Shown piece by piece: positions 14,034 through 14,076 of a stretch of 14,076 bases of DNA. The notes under the pieces are model-generated. The model was not told the DNA's origin and did not search any database. It saw only the letters and a program-made list of their open reading frames with translations. This DNA is from an uncultured Streptococcus sp. (GTDB taxonomy: Bacteria > Bacillota > Bacilli > Lactobacillales > Aerococcaceae), in the NCBI GenBank assembly GCA_916050055.1, contig CAJZJY010000008.1, forward strand, positions 1-14,076, given 5' to 3'. The position numbers and the translations under genes were made by a program. Each line of letters opens with the position of its first letter. The stretch's first letter is position 1.

Positions 14034-14076
14034 AGATCGGAAGAGCACACGTCTGAACTCCAGTCACAGCGATAGA
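14034..14076 (+). other. Illumina TruSeq adapter and index (sequencing artefact)
   Basis: Bases 14034-14067 match the 34-base TruSeq read-1 side adapter, beginning AGATCGGAAGAGC and ending CCAGTCAC. The next eight, AGCGATAG, equal the i7 index I remember as D712, and the last A begins the following adapter part. Translated in the ftsX frame it gives RKSTRLNSSH, a well-known contamination peptide in databases. This DNA is not from the organism. Confidence 0.98.

Noticed and set aside
14034..14076. The final 14 codons as a natural FtsX extension
   Set aside because: They are translated sequencing adapter, not genomic DNA.

Overview
The window is chromosomal DNA from a low-G+C Firmicute, most likely a member of the Lactobacillales. 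The reasons are the gene order comFA-comFC ... hpf-secA-prfB-ftsE-ftsX, the long form of the hibernation factor, strong GGAGG-type ribosome sites, T-rich hairpin terminators, a CcpA-type cre site, and an Enterococcus-like split sodium-pumping oxaloacetate decarboxylase. A carnobacterial genus such as Granulicatella is a guess from overall character and cannot be proven from the sequence.

Positions 1-4016 hold a tight plus-strand operon. It starts with the 3' end of a PEP-carboxykinase-like gene (DUF4914 type), followed by four subunits of a membrane oxaloacetate decarboxylase: the carboxyltransferase alpha subunit without its own biotin domain, a one-helix OadG/OadH-like anchor, a separate biotin carrier, and the sodium-translocating beta subunit. 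A strong terminator closes the operon. Together the genes could interconvert PEP and oxaloacetate and use oxaloacetate decarboxylation to export sodium.

Positions 4043-6078 hold comFA and comFC, the competence helicase and its phosphoribosyltransferase-like partner, translationally coupled through an ATGA overlap. They are followed by an unusual 34-bp perfect palindrome and a bidirectional terminator. On the minus strand, 6181-7275 is a glycerol dehydrogenase (gldA) with a near-ideal promoter whose spacer contains a perfect cre match, so catabolite repression is expected. This gene interrupts the frequent comF-hpf neighbourhood.

Positions 7566-14033 carry housekeeping genes on the plus strand: hpf (ribosome hibernation), secA (preprotein translocase motor), prfB (release factor 2, with the classical in-frame TGA and +1 programmed frameshift), ftsE and the nearly complete ftsX (control of peptidoglycan hydrolysis at division). 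The hpf and secA leaders contain clean hairpins. Between prfB and ftsE lies a G+C-richer nested inverted-repeat element flanked by a 10-bp direct repeat.

The last 43 bases (14034-14076) are not genomic. They are an Illumina TruSeq adapter followed by an 8-base index, so the contig ends in untrimmed adapter and the apparent C-terminus of FtsX is artificial. I found no tRNA, rRNA, CRISPR array or intact mobile element, and no clearly undescribed protein system. The most interesting leads are the PCK/decarboxylase coupling, the palindrome after comFC, the repeat element before ftsE, and the structured leaders.
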